DNA of 64,000 bases from Alkalihalophilus marmarensis DSM 21297 (GTDB lineage: Bacteria; Bacillota; Bacilli; Bacillales; Bacillaceae_D), in contig NZ_ATAE01000028.1 in assembly GCF_000474275.2 (NCBI RefSeq), forward strand, positions 1 through 64,000, in the 5' to 3' direction. A program made the position numbers and the translations under genes. The stretch's first letter is position 1. Each line of letters begins with the position of its first letter. The notes below the pieces were generated by a model. The model saw nothing but the letters and a program-made list of their open reading frames with translations. It did no database searches and was not told the origin of the DNA. Positions 9,179-18,395 of the stretch are shown here, piece after piece.

Positions 9179-9487
9179 TTAAACTTGCATTCGCATTATT
9201 TCTTGATAAGATTCAATCACTTTATTTCTGATTTCTACTGTAGCCTGTAGCGCTACACTTGCCTTCTGGCCGGTAATCATCACATCATGAAGGTTATCAA
9301 TCTCCCCACGGGCCAATTGTTCTGTTTTCATAGCAGAAACATTTTGAAGTTCGTTCACTTCTTGAACCGCTTCTGTTAATGCCGCTTTAAACGTCTCCCC
9401 TGCCTCGGCTGGAGTTTTCAACGGCTGGTTCTGTACTCCTAGCTGATTATGTAACATAAATGGTGATGAAATACGATTTAACTCCAT
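9179..9487 (-). CDS. fliE: Flagellar hook-basal body protein FliE
   Basis: FliE joins the MS ring to the rod and is the first exported rod component. The 102-residue product has the family features: ETFKAALTEAVQEVNELQ in the middle, then GEIDNLHDVMITGQKASVALQATVEIRNKVIESYQEIMRM-type helices to the end. This is the normal FliE length. It lies 12 nt after flgC and before fliF. Confidence 0.95.
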   Translation of the reverse strand: MELNRISSPFMLHNQLGVQNQPLKTPAEAGETFKAALTEAVQEVNELQNVSAMKTEQLARGEIDNLHDVMITGQKASVALQATVEIRNKVIESYQEIMRMQV

Positions 9488-9499
9488 CTAGTTATCCCC

Positions 9500-9955
9500 C
9501 TACCTTCCTATCTCTAAGGCTTTCATTAACATGTTCTTTGTCGCATTTAGTGACGTCACATTCGCTTCATAAGACCTAGTAGCTGTCATTAAATCCACCA
9601 TTTCTCTCAGCGGGTCTACATTAGGCATTTCAACGTATCCTTCTTCATTAGCATCAGGATGAGTTGGATCATAGAGAAGTTTGAAAGGGTTCTGGTCCTC
9701 AACAATTGCCGAAGCTTTTACTCCAGTTCCGACTTCTGAATTCTGTTTCATCGCACTTCCTAAGAAAGCAGAAAAAGGCTGCTTTTGATTCGGTTCAACG
9801 ACAACCATCTTTCTTCGATATGGTGTCCACTCACCATCTACCATTCGTGCACGTGTCGTCTCTGCGTTCGCCATATTAGAAGAAATAACATCCATCCTAA
9901 GACGCTGTGTGGTAAGTGCTGAGGCACTTGCATTAAATCCACTAAAGAGTGTCAT
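9500..9955 (-). CDS. flgC: Flagellar proximal rod protein FlgC
   Basis: FlgC is an axial protein of the proximal rod. The 151-residue product has the N-terminal rod motif (LRMDVISSNMANAETTR, about residues 20-36) and the C-terminal family segment VDPLREMVDLMTATRSYEANVTSLNATKNM in the last 40 residues. The length is typical. The gene starts 3 nt after the flgB stop, a translationally coupled arrangement. Confidence 0.97.
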   Translation of the reverse strand: MTLFSGFNASASALTTQRLRMDVISSNMANAETTRARMVDGEWTPYRRKMVVVEPNQKQPFSAFLGSAMKQNSEVGTGVKASAIVEDQNPFKLLYDPTHPDANEEGYVEMPNVDPLREMVDLMTATRSYEANVTSLNATKNMLMKALEIGR

Positions 9956-9958
9956 CCG

Positions 9959-10354
9959 TTAATTCCCCCCTCTGATCACAGTCTGTAAACTTTGAAATCT
10001 CCCGTTCATTCGATCAATTAATGCATTGTAATAGATTTGATTTTTAGCTAATTCAGACATTTCATGATCTATATCAACGTTATTTCCATTGTGATTGTAA
10101 GTTGTATGAGGATTCGTATAAACCTTAGTCCCTGTATTTGTAGTACTAAAGTCCATATGTTTCGCATTTGTTTTATTTGCTTCTAGGTTTGTGCCCATAG
10201 CTTCATTTAATGTATGTTTAAAGCTTACCTTTTTAGCTTGATAATTGGGCGTTCCCGCGTTAGCAATATTATCAGAGATCGCTTTCTGCCTAAGCTGCGA
10301 ACCATCTAGCCCTCTTTCTAATACTCTAAAAGTCGAGTTAGAAAATAACTCCAT
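9959..10354 (-). CDS. flgB: Flagellar proximal rod protein FlgB
   Basis: FlgB is an axial protein of the proximal rod and the first gene of the fla/che operon. The 131-residue product has the rod motif KAISDNIANAGTPNYQAK (about residues 23-40), the asparagine/glycine-rich centre seen in FlgB, and VDIDHEMSELAKNQIYYNAL near the C-terminus. ATG 10354 has AAAGGTG 9 nt upstream and matches the usual MELFS start. A TTG at 10375 that would add seven residues has no RBS. A sigma-A-type promoter lies 80-110 bp upstream. Confidence 0.96.
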   Translation of the reverse strand: MELFSNSTFRVLERGLDGSQLRQKAISDNIANAGTPNYQAKKVSFKHTLNEAMGTNLEANKTNAKHMDFSTTNTGTKVYTNPHTTYNHNGNNVDIDHEMSELAKNQIYYNALIDRMNGRFQSLQTVIRGGN

Positions 10355-10661
10355 ACGTGCCACACCTTTCGACAATACTTTCAGTTTTTCACCAAATTAC
10401 GGCATTAATAAACAAAATAATACACATTTTCACATCATAACCACTACGAAAATTGTAATCAAAATGACCCTAAATGTCTAATGAAGTTTTTAAGAAAAGT
10501 GCATTCGATAAAAAAGAACCACCATTTTACACCTACTTTAGACTTAAGTATCCACTTATAGTATTAATTATAAATATATTAATACTTTTTTTAGCCTAAT
10601 TTATTTACAAAATAATTACATATTAATGATCGTTTTATCTCATAGGACTATTTACACACAT
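10355..10661. other. AT-rich intergenic region between codY and flgB
   Basis: About 300 bp without a gene. It holds the flgB promoter (10434-10462) and an AT-rich 9-bp inverted repeat (10560-10568 and 10578-10586) followed on the plus strand by a run of seven T. No open frame with an RBS was found on either strand. The remainder is AT-rich sequence in which I see nothing definite. Confidence 0.6.
10434..10462 (-). promoter_or_regulatory. Sigma-A promoter of the flgB (fla/che) operon
   Basis: On the minus strand TTGATT (10457-10462) and TATGAT (10434-10439) are separated by 17 nt, 4/6 and 5/6 matches to consensus, about 80 bp before the flgB ATG. No convincing sigma-D pair (TAAA / GCCGATAA) was seen. 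Known biology: in B. subtilis the same operon is driven mainly by a sigma-A promoter and is repressed by CodY, whose gene lies just upstream here. Confidence 0.6.
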
Positions 10662-10688
10662 AAAAAAGGGCCACAATGTGGCCCTTTT
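10662..10688 (-). terminator. Terminator of the trmFO-xerC-hslVU-codY unit
   Basis: An 11-bp GC-rich stem (AAAAGGGCCAC, arms 10664-10674 and 10678-10688) with a 3-nt loop is followed by a T run on the minus strand, 14 nt beyond the codY stop. It separates codY from the flagellar operon. Confidence 0.88.
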
Positions 10689-10701
10689 ATGAAGAAATAA
10701 T

Positions 10702-11481
10702 TTATTTTGTTTTAATTTTTTCAAGTTCAAGCAAGAACTTGTCGTTTAGTACTTTAATATATGTCCCCTTCATACCAAGTGAGCGTGACTCAATCACACC
10801 TGCACTTTCAAGTTTACGAAGAGCATTTACAATAACAGAACGTGTAATTCCTACACGATCAGCAATCTTACTCGCAACAAGCAGCCCTTCTTTGCCGTCA
10901 AGCTCTTCAAAGATATGCTCAACTGCCTCAAGTTCACTGTAAGATAATGAGCTGATTGCCATTTGTACAACCGCTTTACTACGTGCTTCTTCTTCAATTT
11001 CTTGTGTCTTTTCATGAAGAATCTCCATACCTACTACTGTTGCCCCGTACTCTGCTAAAATGAGGTCATCATCATTAAATGAATCATTTAAGCGAGCTAG
11101 TACCAAAGTTCCTAGACGCTGACCTCCACCAAGGATAGGTACGATTGTGGTTAAACCGTGTTGGAATAAGTCTTTATTTTCAACAGGGAATGCTGTGTAC
11201 TCACTTTCAATATCTAGGTTCGGTGACGTTTCTTCTACTTTAAATAATCCCCCTGTATATTCTTCTGGGAATTGACGATCTTCTAACATCTTTTTCATAC
11301 GTTCATTTTCAATTTCCTGTTTAATAGCAAAGCCTAGTAATTTACCACGGCGGCTAACGACAAAGACATTGGCGCTGATCGCATCACGAAGTGTTTCAGC
11401 CATGTCTTTAAAGTTCACATGCTGCCCTCCGGATTTTTGTAACATTTCATTAATTTGTCTTGTTCTTGATAATAAATTCAT
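10702..11481 (-). CDS. codY: Global nutritional repressor CodY
   Basis: CodY senses branched-chain amino acids and GTP and represses stationary-phase, nitrogen and motility genes. The 259-residue length equals that of B. subtilis CodY. An N-terminal GAF effector domain (about 1-155) begins [19 protein letters not shown]. The C-terminal winged helix-turn-helix (about 180-250) contains [29 protein letters not shown]. It is the last gene of the trmFO/xerC/hslV/hslU/codY cluster, 22 nt after hslU, and has its own terminator. Confidence 0.98.
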   Translation of the reverse strand: MNLLSRTRQINEMLQKSGGQHVNFKDMAETLRDAISANVFVVSRRGKLLGFAIKQEIENERMKKMLEDRQFPEEYTGGLFKVEETSPNLDIESEYTAFPVENKDLFQHGLTTIVPILGGGQRLGTLVLARLNDSFNDDDLILAEYGATVVGMEILHEKTQEIEEEARSKAVVQMAISSLSYSELEAVEHIFEELDGKEGLLVASKIADRVGITRSVIVNALRKLESAGVIESRSLGMKGTYIKVLNDKFLLELEKIKTK

Positions 11482-11503
11482 TAAAAATCTCCTCCTAGAT
11501 TCA

Positions 11504-12898
11504 CTATAAAATATATTGGCTTAAGTCGCGATTTTTCGCAATGGTAGCTAACTTCTCTTCTACATACTCTGGTGTAATAACAATCTCTTCTAATGTAATA
11601 TCTGCGGCTTCATACGAAAGGTCTTCTAATAATTTTTCAAGCATCGTGTGTAAGCGTCTTGCCCCTATATTCTCCGTGTCTTGATTTACCTCCGTTGCAA
11701 TTGTCGCAATCTTACGAACAGCTTCGTCAGTAAATGTAACTTTTATACCTTCCGTTTGCAATAGAGCCGAATATTGTTTTAACAACGCATTATCAGGCTC
11801 TACTAAAATGCGAACAAAATCATCGACTGTCAAGTTTTTCAACTCAACACGAATCGGAAAACGACCTTGAAGTTCAGGGATTAAATCAGATGGTTTGGCA
11901 ATATGAAATGCACCTGCCCCAATAAATAAAATGTGATCTGTTTTCACCGCACCGTACTTCGTAACAATTGTCGATCCTTCAACGATAGGCAGAATATCTC
12001 TTTGGACGCCTTCTCTTGAAACATCGGCCGATTGTCCAGAAGATTTACCGGCAACTTTATCAATTTCATCAATAAAAATAATCCCCAGCTGCTCAGCCCT
12101 CTCAACAGCGAGCTGTGTAACTTCATCCATATCAATCAGCTTTTGAGCTTCTTCTTCCGCTAGAACATTTCTTGCTTCAGATACAGGCATCTTACGTTTC
12201 TTGCGCTTTTTAGGAATCATACTGCCAAGCATATCTTGCATATTCATCCCCATTTGTTCCATACCTGCACCTTGGAACATATCCATGAACTGTTGAGTCT
12301 GTTCTTCTACTTCAATGGTAACGATACGATCTTCAAGCTCGCCTAAAGCTAATTGATGGGCCATTCTCCTTCTTTGTTCTTTCATACCCTCTTCTTCACC
12401 GTTTGAATCATCGGGCTGCTGTTGACCAGGTTGATTAAAAAGCATTTCAAAAGGATTTTTGTATGTGGATTGTTTTTTGTTAGAAGGCACTAAAAGTTCA
12501 ACAAGACGTTCATTTGCATGCCTTAAGGCCTCTTCTTTGACGCCTTCCATCTTTTCTTCTTTCACGATACGAACGCTTGACTCTACTAAATCTCTAACCA
12601 TCGATTCAACGTCACGTCCAACATAGCCTACTTCTGTAAACTTTGTCGCCTCAACTTTTATGAACGGGGCACCTACAAGCTTCGCTAAACGCCTCGCAAT
12701 TTCTGTTTTACCGACACCCGTTGGACCAATCATCAGGATATTTTTTGGAGTAACTTCCTCTTTAAGCTTATCTTCTAACAAACTTCTGCGATAGCGGTTT
12801 CTTAGTGCAATAGCTACTGATTTTTTTGCTCCTTCTTGACCAACGATATATTGATTTAAGCGTTCAACAATTTGTTTTGGCGTTAGATTAGTTTTCAC
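11504..12898 (-). CDS. hslU: HslU/ClpY ATPase of the HslVU protease
   Basis: This AAA+ unfoldase feeds proteins to HslV. The 464-residue product shows Walker [10 protein letters not shown] (about residues 54-62), the pore motif [20 protein letters not shown] just after it, a charged I-domain with a Met/Gln-rich segment (about 150-235), Walker [11 protein letters not shown] and the C-terminal sensor-2 region [22 protein letters not shown]. The start codon is GTG with GGAGTG upstream. A 14-bp tandem repeat lies in the 79-bp gap to hslV. Confidence 0.97.
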   Translation of the reverse strand: MKTNLTPKQIVERLNQYIVGQEGAKKSVAIALRNRYRRSLLEDKLKEEVTPKNILMIGPTGVGKTEIARRLAKLVGAPFIKVEATKFTEVGYVGRDVESMVRDLVESSVRIVKEEKMEGVKEEALRHANERLVELLVPSNKKQSTYKNPFEMLFNQPGQQQPDDSNGEEEGMKEQRRRMAHQLALGELEDRIVTIEVEEQTQQFMDMFQGAGMEQMGMNMQDMLGSMIPKKRKKRKMPVSEARNVLAEEEAQKLIDMDEVTQLAVERAEQLGIIFIDEIDKVAGKSSGQSADVSREGVQRDILPIVEGSTIVTKYGAVKTDHILFIGAGAFHIAKPSDLIPELQGRFPIRVELKNLTVDDFVRILVEPDNALLKQYSALLQTEGIKVTFTDEAVRKIATIATEVNQDTENIGARRLHTMLEKLLEDLSYEAADITLEEIVITPEYVEEKLATIAKNRDLSQYIL

Positions 12899-12934
12899 GC
12901 GATCACACTCCAGTTATCGTTTTATCCAGCCTCT

Positions 12935-12990
12935 TCTATTGAAGTTCCTCTATTGAAGTTCTTCTATCGAAGTACTTCTACTGAAGCTCC
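12935..12990. repeat. 14-bp tandem repeat at the 3' end of hslV
   Basis: Four adjoining 14-bp units with consensus TCTATTGAAGTTCC (plus strand) run from 12935 to 12990, with a partial fifth at 12991. The unit at 12977-12990 contains the hslV stop codon (12978-12980) and its last codons. The other copies repeat this end outside the frame in the hslV-hslU gap. It looks like slipped-strand expansion of a gene end. Confidence 0.8.
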
Positions 12991-13529
12991 TCTACAACGA
13001 GATTTAAATTCGTGTACACACAAATTTCTCCAGCTGTCTCAAGGGCAGCTGTTGCAATCTCTTTAGCCGACAGATCAGGAGCATGTTTTTTTAGCGCACG
13101 TCCTGCTGATAATGCATAATTCCCGCCAGAACCAATAGCAAGAATCCCATCATCTGGTTCAATCACTTCACCAGTACCTGATATTAAGAGAATGTGTTCT
13201 CGGTTCATAACAATGAGCATCGCTTCAAGCTGTCTAAGCACCTTATCACTTCGCCATTCTTTAGCAAGCTCTACAGCAGCTCTTTTCAAGTTGCCGTTGA
13301 ATTCTTCAAGTCTACTCTCGAATTTCTCAAACAGTGTAAAAGCATCTGCTACTGACCCAGCAAAACCAGCCAACACATTCCCCTGATAGATTCTACGTAC
13401 TTTCTTGGCAGTATGTTTCATTACAACTGCATTTCCTAACGTTACCTGGCCGTCTCCAGCCATCGCGCATCGTCCATTATGCTGCACTGCAAATATCGTT
13501 GTCGCGTGGAAAGTCATTCTCTCATTCAT
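12978..13529 (-). CDS. hslV: HslV/ClpQ peptidase of the HslVU protease
   Basis: This is an N-terminal-nucleophile peptidase. The 183-residue product has the family core [43 protein letters not shown] and [14 protein letters not shown]. The RBS (GGAGG, 8 nt spacing) places translation at [13 protein letters not shown]. Nine residues therefore precede the TTIF Thr that would be the classical nucleophile, unless an internal Met (13517) or processing is used. B. subtilis ClpQ instead uses an N-terminal Ser (MSSFHATT). The gene's 3' end is part of a tandem repeat. Confidence 0.96.
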   Translation of the reverse strand: MNERMTFHATTIFAVQHNGRCAMAGDGQVTLGNAVVMKHTAKKVRRIYQGNVLAGFAGSVADAFTLFEKFESRLEEFNGNLKRAAVELAKEWRSDKVLRQLEAMLIVMNREHILLISGTGEVIEPDDGILAIGSGGNYALSAGRALKKHAPDLSAKEIATAALETAGEICVYTNLNLVVEELQ

Positions 13530-13565
13530 TATAAAGACCTCCTAGATAGCTGATATCCCTCTATT

Positions 13566-14531
13566 TCACGCACGAGGATGATGGTTTTTATATACTTCCC
13601 GAAGCCGGTCTTTCGTTACATGAGTGTACACTTGAGTCGTAGAGAGATGTTCATGACCAAGTAATTCTTGAACCACTCTAAGATCCGCTCCATTATTTAG
13701 AAGATGAGTTGCAAATGAGTGCCTCAAATCATGAGGGCGGATATGCTTTTGCATAGAAGCCTCTTCCACTCTTTTAGCTAACATCCTCCGTATACTTCGG
13801 TCAGTTAACGGTCCTCCGCGATAATTCAGAAAAAGACGTTTAGTCTCACTATTACCTTTTTTAAGTAAGTTTACTCTAGCATCTTCAATATATTCATGTA
13901 ATACATCGCATGCAAACGAACCAATCGGTACATAGCGCTCTTTATTGCCTTTACCTTTGACAAAGGCAGTGCCAATCCTAAGGTCTATATCCGCTACATC
14001 TAATTGACTGCATTCACCTACGCGCATTCCGGTTGCATATAAAAGTTCGAGGATTGCTCGGTCTCTTTTATCAAGAGGAGTGTTTCCTTCAAACGCTTTA
14101 AATAACTCATCCATTTCTTCTTCATACAAAAAGCTTGGAAGTTTTGAAGCCTGTTTTGGAAGATGAGTTTCTGCAAAGACATTGCGGGTAAGTTCTTCTT
14201 CTCTCATAAGGAAGTGAAATAAACTGCGCATAGAAGAGATCTTTCTTGCCACTGAATTTCTAGCATACGCTTTCTCATAAAGAAACGTCAGATATGAGCG
14301 CACAAAAAGATAAGTCACATCAGAAAAAGCAGCACAGTTATGCTCTTTCATGAAGTGACAAAAATCCTCTATATCACTAAGATAGCTTTTAACAGTATGT
14401 AGGGAATAATTTTTTTCAACTTGCATGTAGCGTACGAACATTTGTATAGAATCGCTTGTTTTCGTATTGTTGGTAATCGAGTTCTTTATCACTGAATCCT
14501 TCATCATCGAATCTTCATTTGATTGATCCAT
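13566..14531 (-). CDS. xerC: Tyrosine recombinase XerC (CodV)
   Basis: XerC resolves chromosome dimers at dif together with XerD/RipX. The 321-residue product has the N-terminal core-binding domain (FVRYMQVEKNYSLHTVKSY) and a full catalytic set: Arg in TGMRVGE, His-Arg in HDLRHSFATH, His in LGHEHLSTTQ and Tyr in VYTHV. It carries about 30 extra polar residues at the N-terminus compared with CodV, encoded by a mildly repetitive stretch. ATG 14531 follows GAGGTG by 7 nt; a GTG at 14540 overlaps that RBS. A 12-bp hairpin sits directly upstream. Confidence 0.95.
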   Translation of the reverse strand: MDQSNEDSMMKDSVIKNSITNNTKTSDSIQMFVRYMQVEKNYSLHTVKSYLSDIEDFCHFMKEHNCAAFSDVTYLFVRSYLTFLYEKAYARNSVARKISSMRSLFHFLMREEELTRNVFAETHLPKQASKLPSFLYEEEMDELFKAFEGNTPLDKRDRAILELLYATGMRVGECSQLDVADIDLRIGTAFVKGKGNKERYVPIGSFACDVLHEYIEDARVNLLKKGNSETKRLFLNYRGGPLTDRSIRRMLAKRVEEASMQKHIRPHDLRHSFATHLLNNGADLRVVQELLGHEHLSTTQVYTHVTKDRLREVYKNHHPRA

Positions 14532-14546
14532 CCGAATCACCTCACA

Positions 14547-14579
14547 GAGCTACTAAATTCTATCACGATTTAGTAGCTC
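14547..14579 (-). other. 12-bp hairpin between trmFO and xerC
   Basis: A perfect 12-bp inverted repeat (GAGCTACTAAAT / ATTTAGTAGCTC, 9-nt loop) fills the gap after the trmFO stop and ends a few bases before the xerC RBS. No T run follows it on either strand, so it is not a standard terminator. RNA processing, mRNA stability or RBS accessibility are possible roles (inference). Confidence 0.6.
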
Positions 14580-14591
14580 CCGCAATGATAT

Positions 14592-15899
14592 TTACATTTT
14601 TTTCACAAAATTCTGAATTGACCCTAAAGCTCGCTCAGCAAGTTGTTCATAGCGTTCTTTTTTATTTTTAATGCGCTCACTAAGAGGCGGCAGCAAACCA
14701 AAGTTCGCGTTCATTGGCTGGAAGTTTTTTGGGTTCGCAGTAGTGATGTAATTTGCCATGCTCCCTAAAACAGTTTCTTCCGGGAACGTAAGCAGTTCCT
14801 CATTATTAACAAGCCTTGCAGCATTAATACCGGCAATTAACCCAGCAGCTGCTGATTCGACATATCCTTCAACACCAGTAATCTGACCAGCAAAAAATAA
14901 ATCGTCGCGATCTTTATATTGATAAGTAGACTTTAATAAATTCGGCGAATTGATAAACGTATTACGGTGCATCACTCCGTAACGCACAATCTCTGCATTC
15001 TCTAAGCCTGGTATTAATTTTAAGACTTCCTTTTGCGGTCCCCATTTTAAATGCGTTTGGAAACCAACGATATTATACAATGTACCTGATTGGTTGTCTT
15101 GGCGTAATTGTACAACTGCATATGGGCGCTTCCCTGTATCTGGATGCTCGAGGCCGACTGGTTTCATCGGGCCAAATAACATCGTCTTCTTCCCTCTTTT
15201 TGCCATAACTTCGATTGGCATGCACCCTTCAAAGAAAATCTCTTTTTCAAATTCTTTTAAAGGAACCGTTTCAGCTGAGATTAACGCTTCATAAAAGCGG
15301 TCAAACTCTTCTTCCGTCATCGGACAGTTTAGATATGCTGCTTCTCCTTTATCATAACGAGATTTAAGATACACTTTATCACGATCGATTGAATCTGTTT
15401 CGATAATAGGCGCGGCTGCGTCATAGAAGTATAAGTACTCTTCACCTGTTAGTACTTGAAGCTGCTTTGAAAGTCCTTCTGATGTTAACGGACCAGTAGC
15501 AATAATTGTCGGTCCTTCAGGTATTTCAGAGATTTCTTCATTAATCACGGTTACATTCGGGTGATTCTTCACACGATCAGTAACATTTTGAGCGAATTCG
15601 TGACGATCCACTGCTAGGGCTCCACCAGCAGGTACAGAAGAGTCGTCAGCTGATGAAATTATAACCGAATCAAGCTTCCTCATCTCTTCTTTTAATACAC
15701 CAACCGCATTTGTTAAGCTGTTTCCACGCAAAGAGTTACTGCATACAAGCTCAGCAAATTTGTCTGTATGGTGTGCTGGTGTTTGTTTTACAGGTCTCAT
15801 TTCGTATAATCGTACATTTATTCCGCGCTTCGCTAGCTGCCAAGCTGCTTCACTTCCAGCAAGGCCAGCACCGATCACATTTACATGTTGTTGATCCAT
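14592..15899 (-). CDS. trmFO: Folate-dependent tRNA (uracil-5-)-methyltransferase TrmFO
   Basis: TrmFO uses methylene-THF and FADH2 to make ribothymidine-54 in tRNA. The 435-residue product opens with the FAD-binding Rossmann motif [16 protein letters not shown] (about residues 7-22). It carries family stretches [12 protein letters not shown] (with the conserved Cys near 53), [16 protein letters not shown] and NFGLLPPL. Length is normal. It stands alone upstream of xerC after an unusual structured intergenic region. Confidence 0.97.
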   Translation of the reverse strand: MDQQHVNVIGAGLAGSEAAWQLAKRGINVRLYEMRPVKQTPAHHTDKFAELVCSNSLRGNSLTNAVGVLKEEMRKLDSVIISSADDSSVPAGGALAVDRHEFAQNVTDRVKNHPNVTVINEEISEIPEGPTIIATGPLTSEGLSKQLQVLTGEEYLYFYDAAAPIIETDSIDRDKVYLKSRYDKGEAAYLNCPMTEEEFDRFYEALISAETVPLKEFEKEIFFEGCMPIEVMAKRGKKTMLFGPMKPVGLEHPDTGKRPYAVVQLRQDNQSGTLYNIVGFQTHLKWGPQKEVLKLIPGLENAEIVRYGVMHRNTFINSPNLLKSTYQYKDRDDLFFAGQITGVEGYVESAAAGLIAGINAARLVNNEELLTFPEETVLGSMANYITTANPKNFQPMNANFGLLPPLSERIKNKKERYEQLAERALGSIQNFVKKM

Positions 15900-15928
15900 T
15901 TTTTAACGCCTCCACTCAAAAATCATTC

Positions 15929-16091
15929 AAAAAGGTCTGAACGGTGACTAAGGCAAGGACAAGATAACGAAGCGATCCATTATCCTGGTGAGTACTTGCA
16001 CATTAGCGGTTCAGACCCTTGGTTTTTCCTTGTTCAATCACCTTGTGGCAATTGTATCAACTAACCATTCTTTGCTGGTGAGTACGTGCTC
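15929..16091 (-). other. Structured intergenic region before trmFO (candidate RNA element)
   Basis: On the minus strand this 160-bp stretch has first a hairpin GGTGAG/CTCACC (about 16074-16091). Then a long interrupted stem follows: GGTCTGAAC (16009-16017) pairs with GTTCAGACC (15934-15942). Inside it TTAG/CTAA, CTTGC/GCAAG and TTATC/GATAA arms pair in register, as read on the plus strand. Five Ts follow the stem. The 15-bp element CTGGTGAGTAC(T/G)TGC occurs twice (15985 and 16075). It could be the topA terminator, a leader/attenuator of trmFO, or a small RNA. No known riboswitch class was recognised. Confidence 0.5.
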
Positions 16092-16157
16092 ACCATGACT
16101 TTCTATGAATCCTAGTACATCATAATACTTTTTTCGTCAAGATTCAACAAAAACAAA

Positions 16158-18230
16158 TTAATTTGCTTCTTCTTTGTAATCGCATGAAGAACATTGAACA
16201 TTGACACCTTTTTTCGTTTTCTTCTCAACGAGCATCGCGGAACATTTTGGACACGGACGAGAAATTGGTTTGTCCCATGAGATGAATTCACATTCTGGGT
16301 AGCGGTCACATCCGTAAAATGTACGACGTTTCTTACTTTTCCGCTCTACGATATTTCCTTCTTTACAAGTCGGACATTTCACACCGATATCTTTTACGAT
16401 TGCTTTTGTGTTTCGACATTCAGGGAAATTAGAACATGCCATGAACTTTCCGTAGCGTCCCATTTTATACACCATTTCATGTCCGCATTTTTCACAATCT
16501 TCACCAGCAGGTTCATCTTTTATCTCGACTTCTTTCATTTCTTCTTCTGCGACCTTAAGTCTCTTTTCAAAGCCTTGGTAAAAACCATCAATAATGTGGA
16601 CCCATTCATGATTCCCTTCTTCGATAGAGTCGAGGTCACCTTCCATTTTAGCTGTAAATTCCACGTCTAAAATTTCTGGGAAGAATTCAACGATTAACTC
16701 TAATACAATTTCACCTAATTCTGTCGGAACAAATCTTTTTTCTTCAAGAGCCACATATCCACGCTTTTGAATCGTATCAAGTGTAGGCGCATAGGTTGAC
16801 GGTCTGCCAATCCCTAACTCTTCCATCGTTTTTACTAGTCTCGCCTCTGTATATCTTGGCGGGGGCTGAGTAAAGTGCTGGTTCGGGTCAATCGACTCTT
16901 TCTTTACTTTTTGACCTTCTTCAAGGTTAGGCAGCAGGCGGTCTTCCTCTTTCTTTCCGTCATCATTTCCCTCGATATACACTTTCATAAAACCAGGAAA
17001 CTTCACTTTCGAACCTGTTGCTCTAAATAGTACTCCTTCGTTTACAAGGTCCACAGACATCGTATCCATAATAGCTGGAGCCATTTCACTTGCTACTAAA
17101 CGTTCCCAGATTAAACGATACAGACGAAGCTGGTCACGTGATAAATAGCTCTTTAAACTTTTAGGATCTTTAAATACAGCAGTAGGACGAATGGCTTCGT
17201 GAGCGTCTTGTGCTTTCTTATCTTTCTTCACCGCACGCTGTCCTACTCTCGTGTATTCTTCACCAAATTGCTCTACAATGTATTGCCTTGTTTCATTTTG
17301 CGCAGTCTCTGAGATTCGTGTAGAGTCGGTACGCATGTAGGTAATTAAACCAACTGTCCCTTCCTTGCCTAGGTCAATCCCCTCATATAACTGCTGAGCA
17401 ATCATCATCGTTTTCTTTGCTCTAAAATTCAGCTTTCTTGCAGCCTCTTGCTGCAGGGAAGAGGTAGTAAATGGCGTTACAGGGTTTCTTTTACGTTCTT
17501 TCTTTTTTACAGATGCCACATCAAACGACTTACCTTTTAATTGCTTTAAAACCGCTTGGACCTCTTCCTCTGATTTAAGTTCTTGCTTCTTTCCATCTAC
17601 TCCGTAAAATTTAGCGTCAAAAGCCTCGTCCCCTAAAGAGAACTTTCCTTGAATGGTCCAATATTCTTCAGGTACGAACGCTTGTATTTCTTTCTCACGC
17701 TCAATAATCATCTTGACGGCGACAGATTGAACACGACCTGCACTTAATCCTTTTTTAACTTTTTTCCATAAAAGAGGACTAATATTATAGCCCACTAAAC
17801 GGTCTAAAATGCGTCGTGCTTGCTGGGCATCTACCAAATCCATATTAATTTTTCTCGGTGTTTTAAATGCATCTTTAATTGCCTGCTTTGTAATTTCATT
17901 AAACACTACGCGACAATCAGACTTTTCATCAATATTAAGACTATGGGCAAGATGCCAAGCGATAGCCTCTCCTTCACGATCGGGGTCAGCTGCGAGATAG
18001 ATTCGTTTCACTTTTTTAGCAGCTGTCTTTAATTCTTTTAACACGGGGCCTTTCCCGCGGATTGTAATATACTTTGGTTGAAAATTTTCTTCAACATCTA
18101 CTCCCATTTGACTTTTTGGTAAGTCTCTGACATGTCCCATTGAAGCCTTTACAATGTATTTTTTGCCTAAATATTTACCAATGGTCTTTGCTTTGGCGGG
18201 AGATTCAACGATTACTAAATAATCGGCCAT
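16158..18230 (-). CDS. topA: DNA topoisomerase I
   Basis: This type IA topoisomerase relaxes negative supercoils. The 690-residue product has the TOPRIM domain ([16 protein letters not shown] at 6-21; [14 protein letters not shown] with the acidic triad), the active-site Tyr in [12 protein letters not shown] (about residue 298), and three C-terminal zinc ribbons: CEKCGHEM...[15 protein letters not shown]...CDRYPEC and CPKCSAML...CSSC. The length equals that of the B. subtilis enzyme. A good sigma-A promoter lies about 45-75 bp upstream, so it may be transcribed apart from dprA. Confidence 0.98.
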   Translation of the reverse strand: MADYLVIVESPAKAKTIGKYLGKKYIVKASMGHVRDLPKSQMGVDVEENFQPKYITIRGKGPVLKELKTAAKKVKRIYLAADPDREGEAIAWHLAHSLNIDEKSDCRVVFNEITKQAIKDAFKTPRKINMDLVDAQQARRILDRLVGYNISPLLWKKVKKGLSAGRVQSVAVKMIIEREKEIQAFVPEEYWTIQGKFSLGDEAFDAKFYGVDGKKQELKSEEEVQAVLKQLKGKSFDVASVKKKERKRNPVTPFTTSSLQQEAARKLNFRAKKTMMIAQQLYEGIDLGKEGTVGLITYMRTDSTRISETAQNETRQYIVEQFGEEYTRVGQRAVKKDKKAQDAHEAIRPTAVFKDPKSLKSYLSRDQLRLYRLIWERLVASEMAPAIMDTMSVDLVNEGVLFRATGSKVKFPGFMKVYIEGNDDGKKEEDRLLPNLEEGQKVKKESIDPNQHFTQPPPRYTEARLVKTMEELGIGRPSTYAPTLDTIQKRGYVALEEKRFVPTELGEIVLELIVEFFPEILDVEFTAKMEGDLDSIEEGNHEWVHIIDGFYQGFEKRLKVAEEEMKEVEIKDEPAGEDCEKCGHEMVYKMGRYGKFMACSNFPECRNTKAIVKDIGVKCPTCKEGNIVERKSKKRRTFYGCDRYPECEFISWDKPISRPCPKCSAMLVEKKTKKGVNVQCSSCDYKEEAN

Positions 18231-18273
18231 AACAAGCAGCTCCCTCTCTCGAAGTTAAATTAAAATCTTCCCT

Positions 18274-18303
18274 ATTATTAAACAGACTTTTACCATTTGT
18301 CAA
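18274..18303 (-). promoter_or_regulatory. Sigma-A promoter of topA
   Basis: On the minus strand a perfect -35 TTGACA (18298-18303) and AATAAT (18274-18279, 5/6) are separated by 18 nt, about 45 bp before the topA ATG. Confidence 0.65.
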
Positions 18304-18395
18304 ACAAGAGTTTAAAAATTTCGTATTAAAACGAGTGGAAATTGACAAAAAACGACTATATTATATAGAAGAAACTCGGAAATTTTATGACGATT

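Noticed and set aside
10440-10456. CodY-binding motif in the flgB promoter
   Set aside because: AATTTTCGTAGTGGT matches only about 9 of 15 positions of AATTTTCWGAAAATT, too weak to call although CodY control of this operon is known in B. subtilis.
10376-10650. Sigma-D promoter for the flagellar operon
   Set aside because: No TAAA-N15-GCCGATAA-like pair was found upstream of flgB.
12935-12990. CRISPR-like array
   Set aside because: Units adjoin with no spacers and are only 14 bp long; they contain the end of hslV.
15929-16091. T-box or known riboswitch before trmFO
   Set aside because: No T-box TGGNACCGCG sequence or other familiar aptamer core is present.
16112-16309. Short minus-strand frame overlapping the end of topA
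   Set aside because: It lies in a different frame from topA over its zinc-ribbon code and has no RBS; it is a shadow frame.
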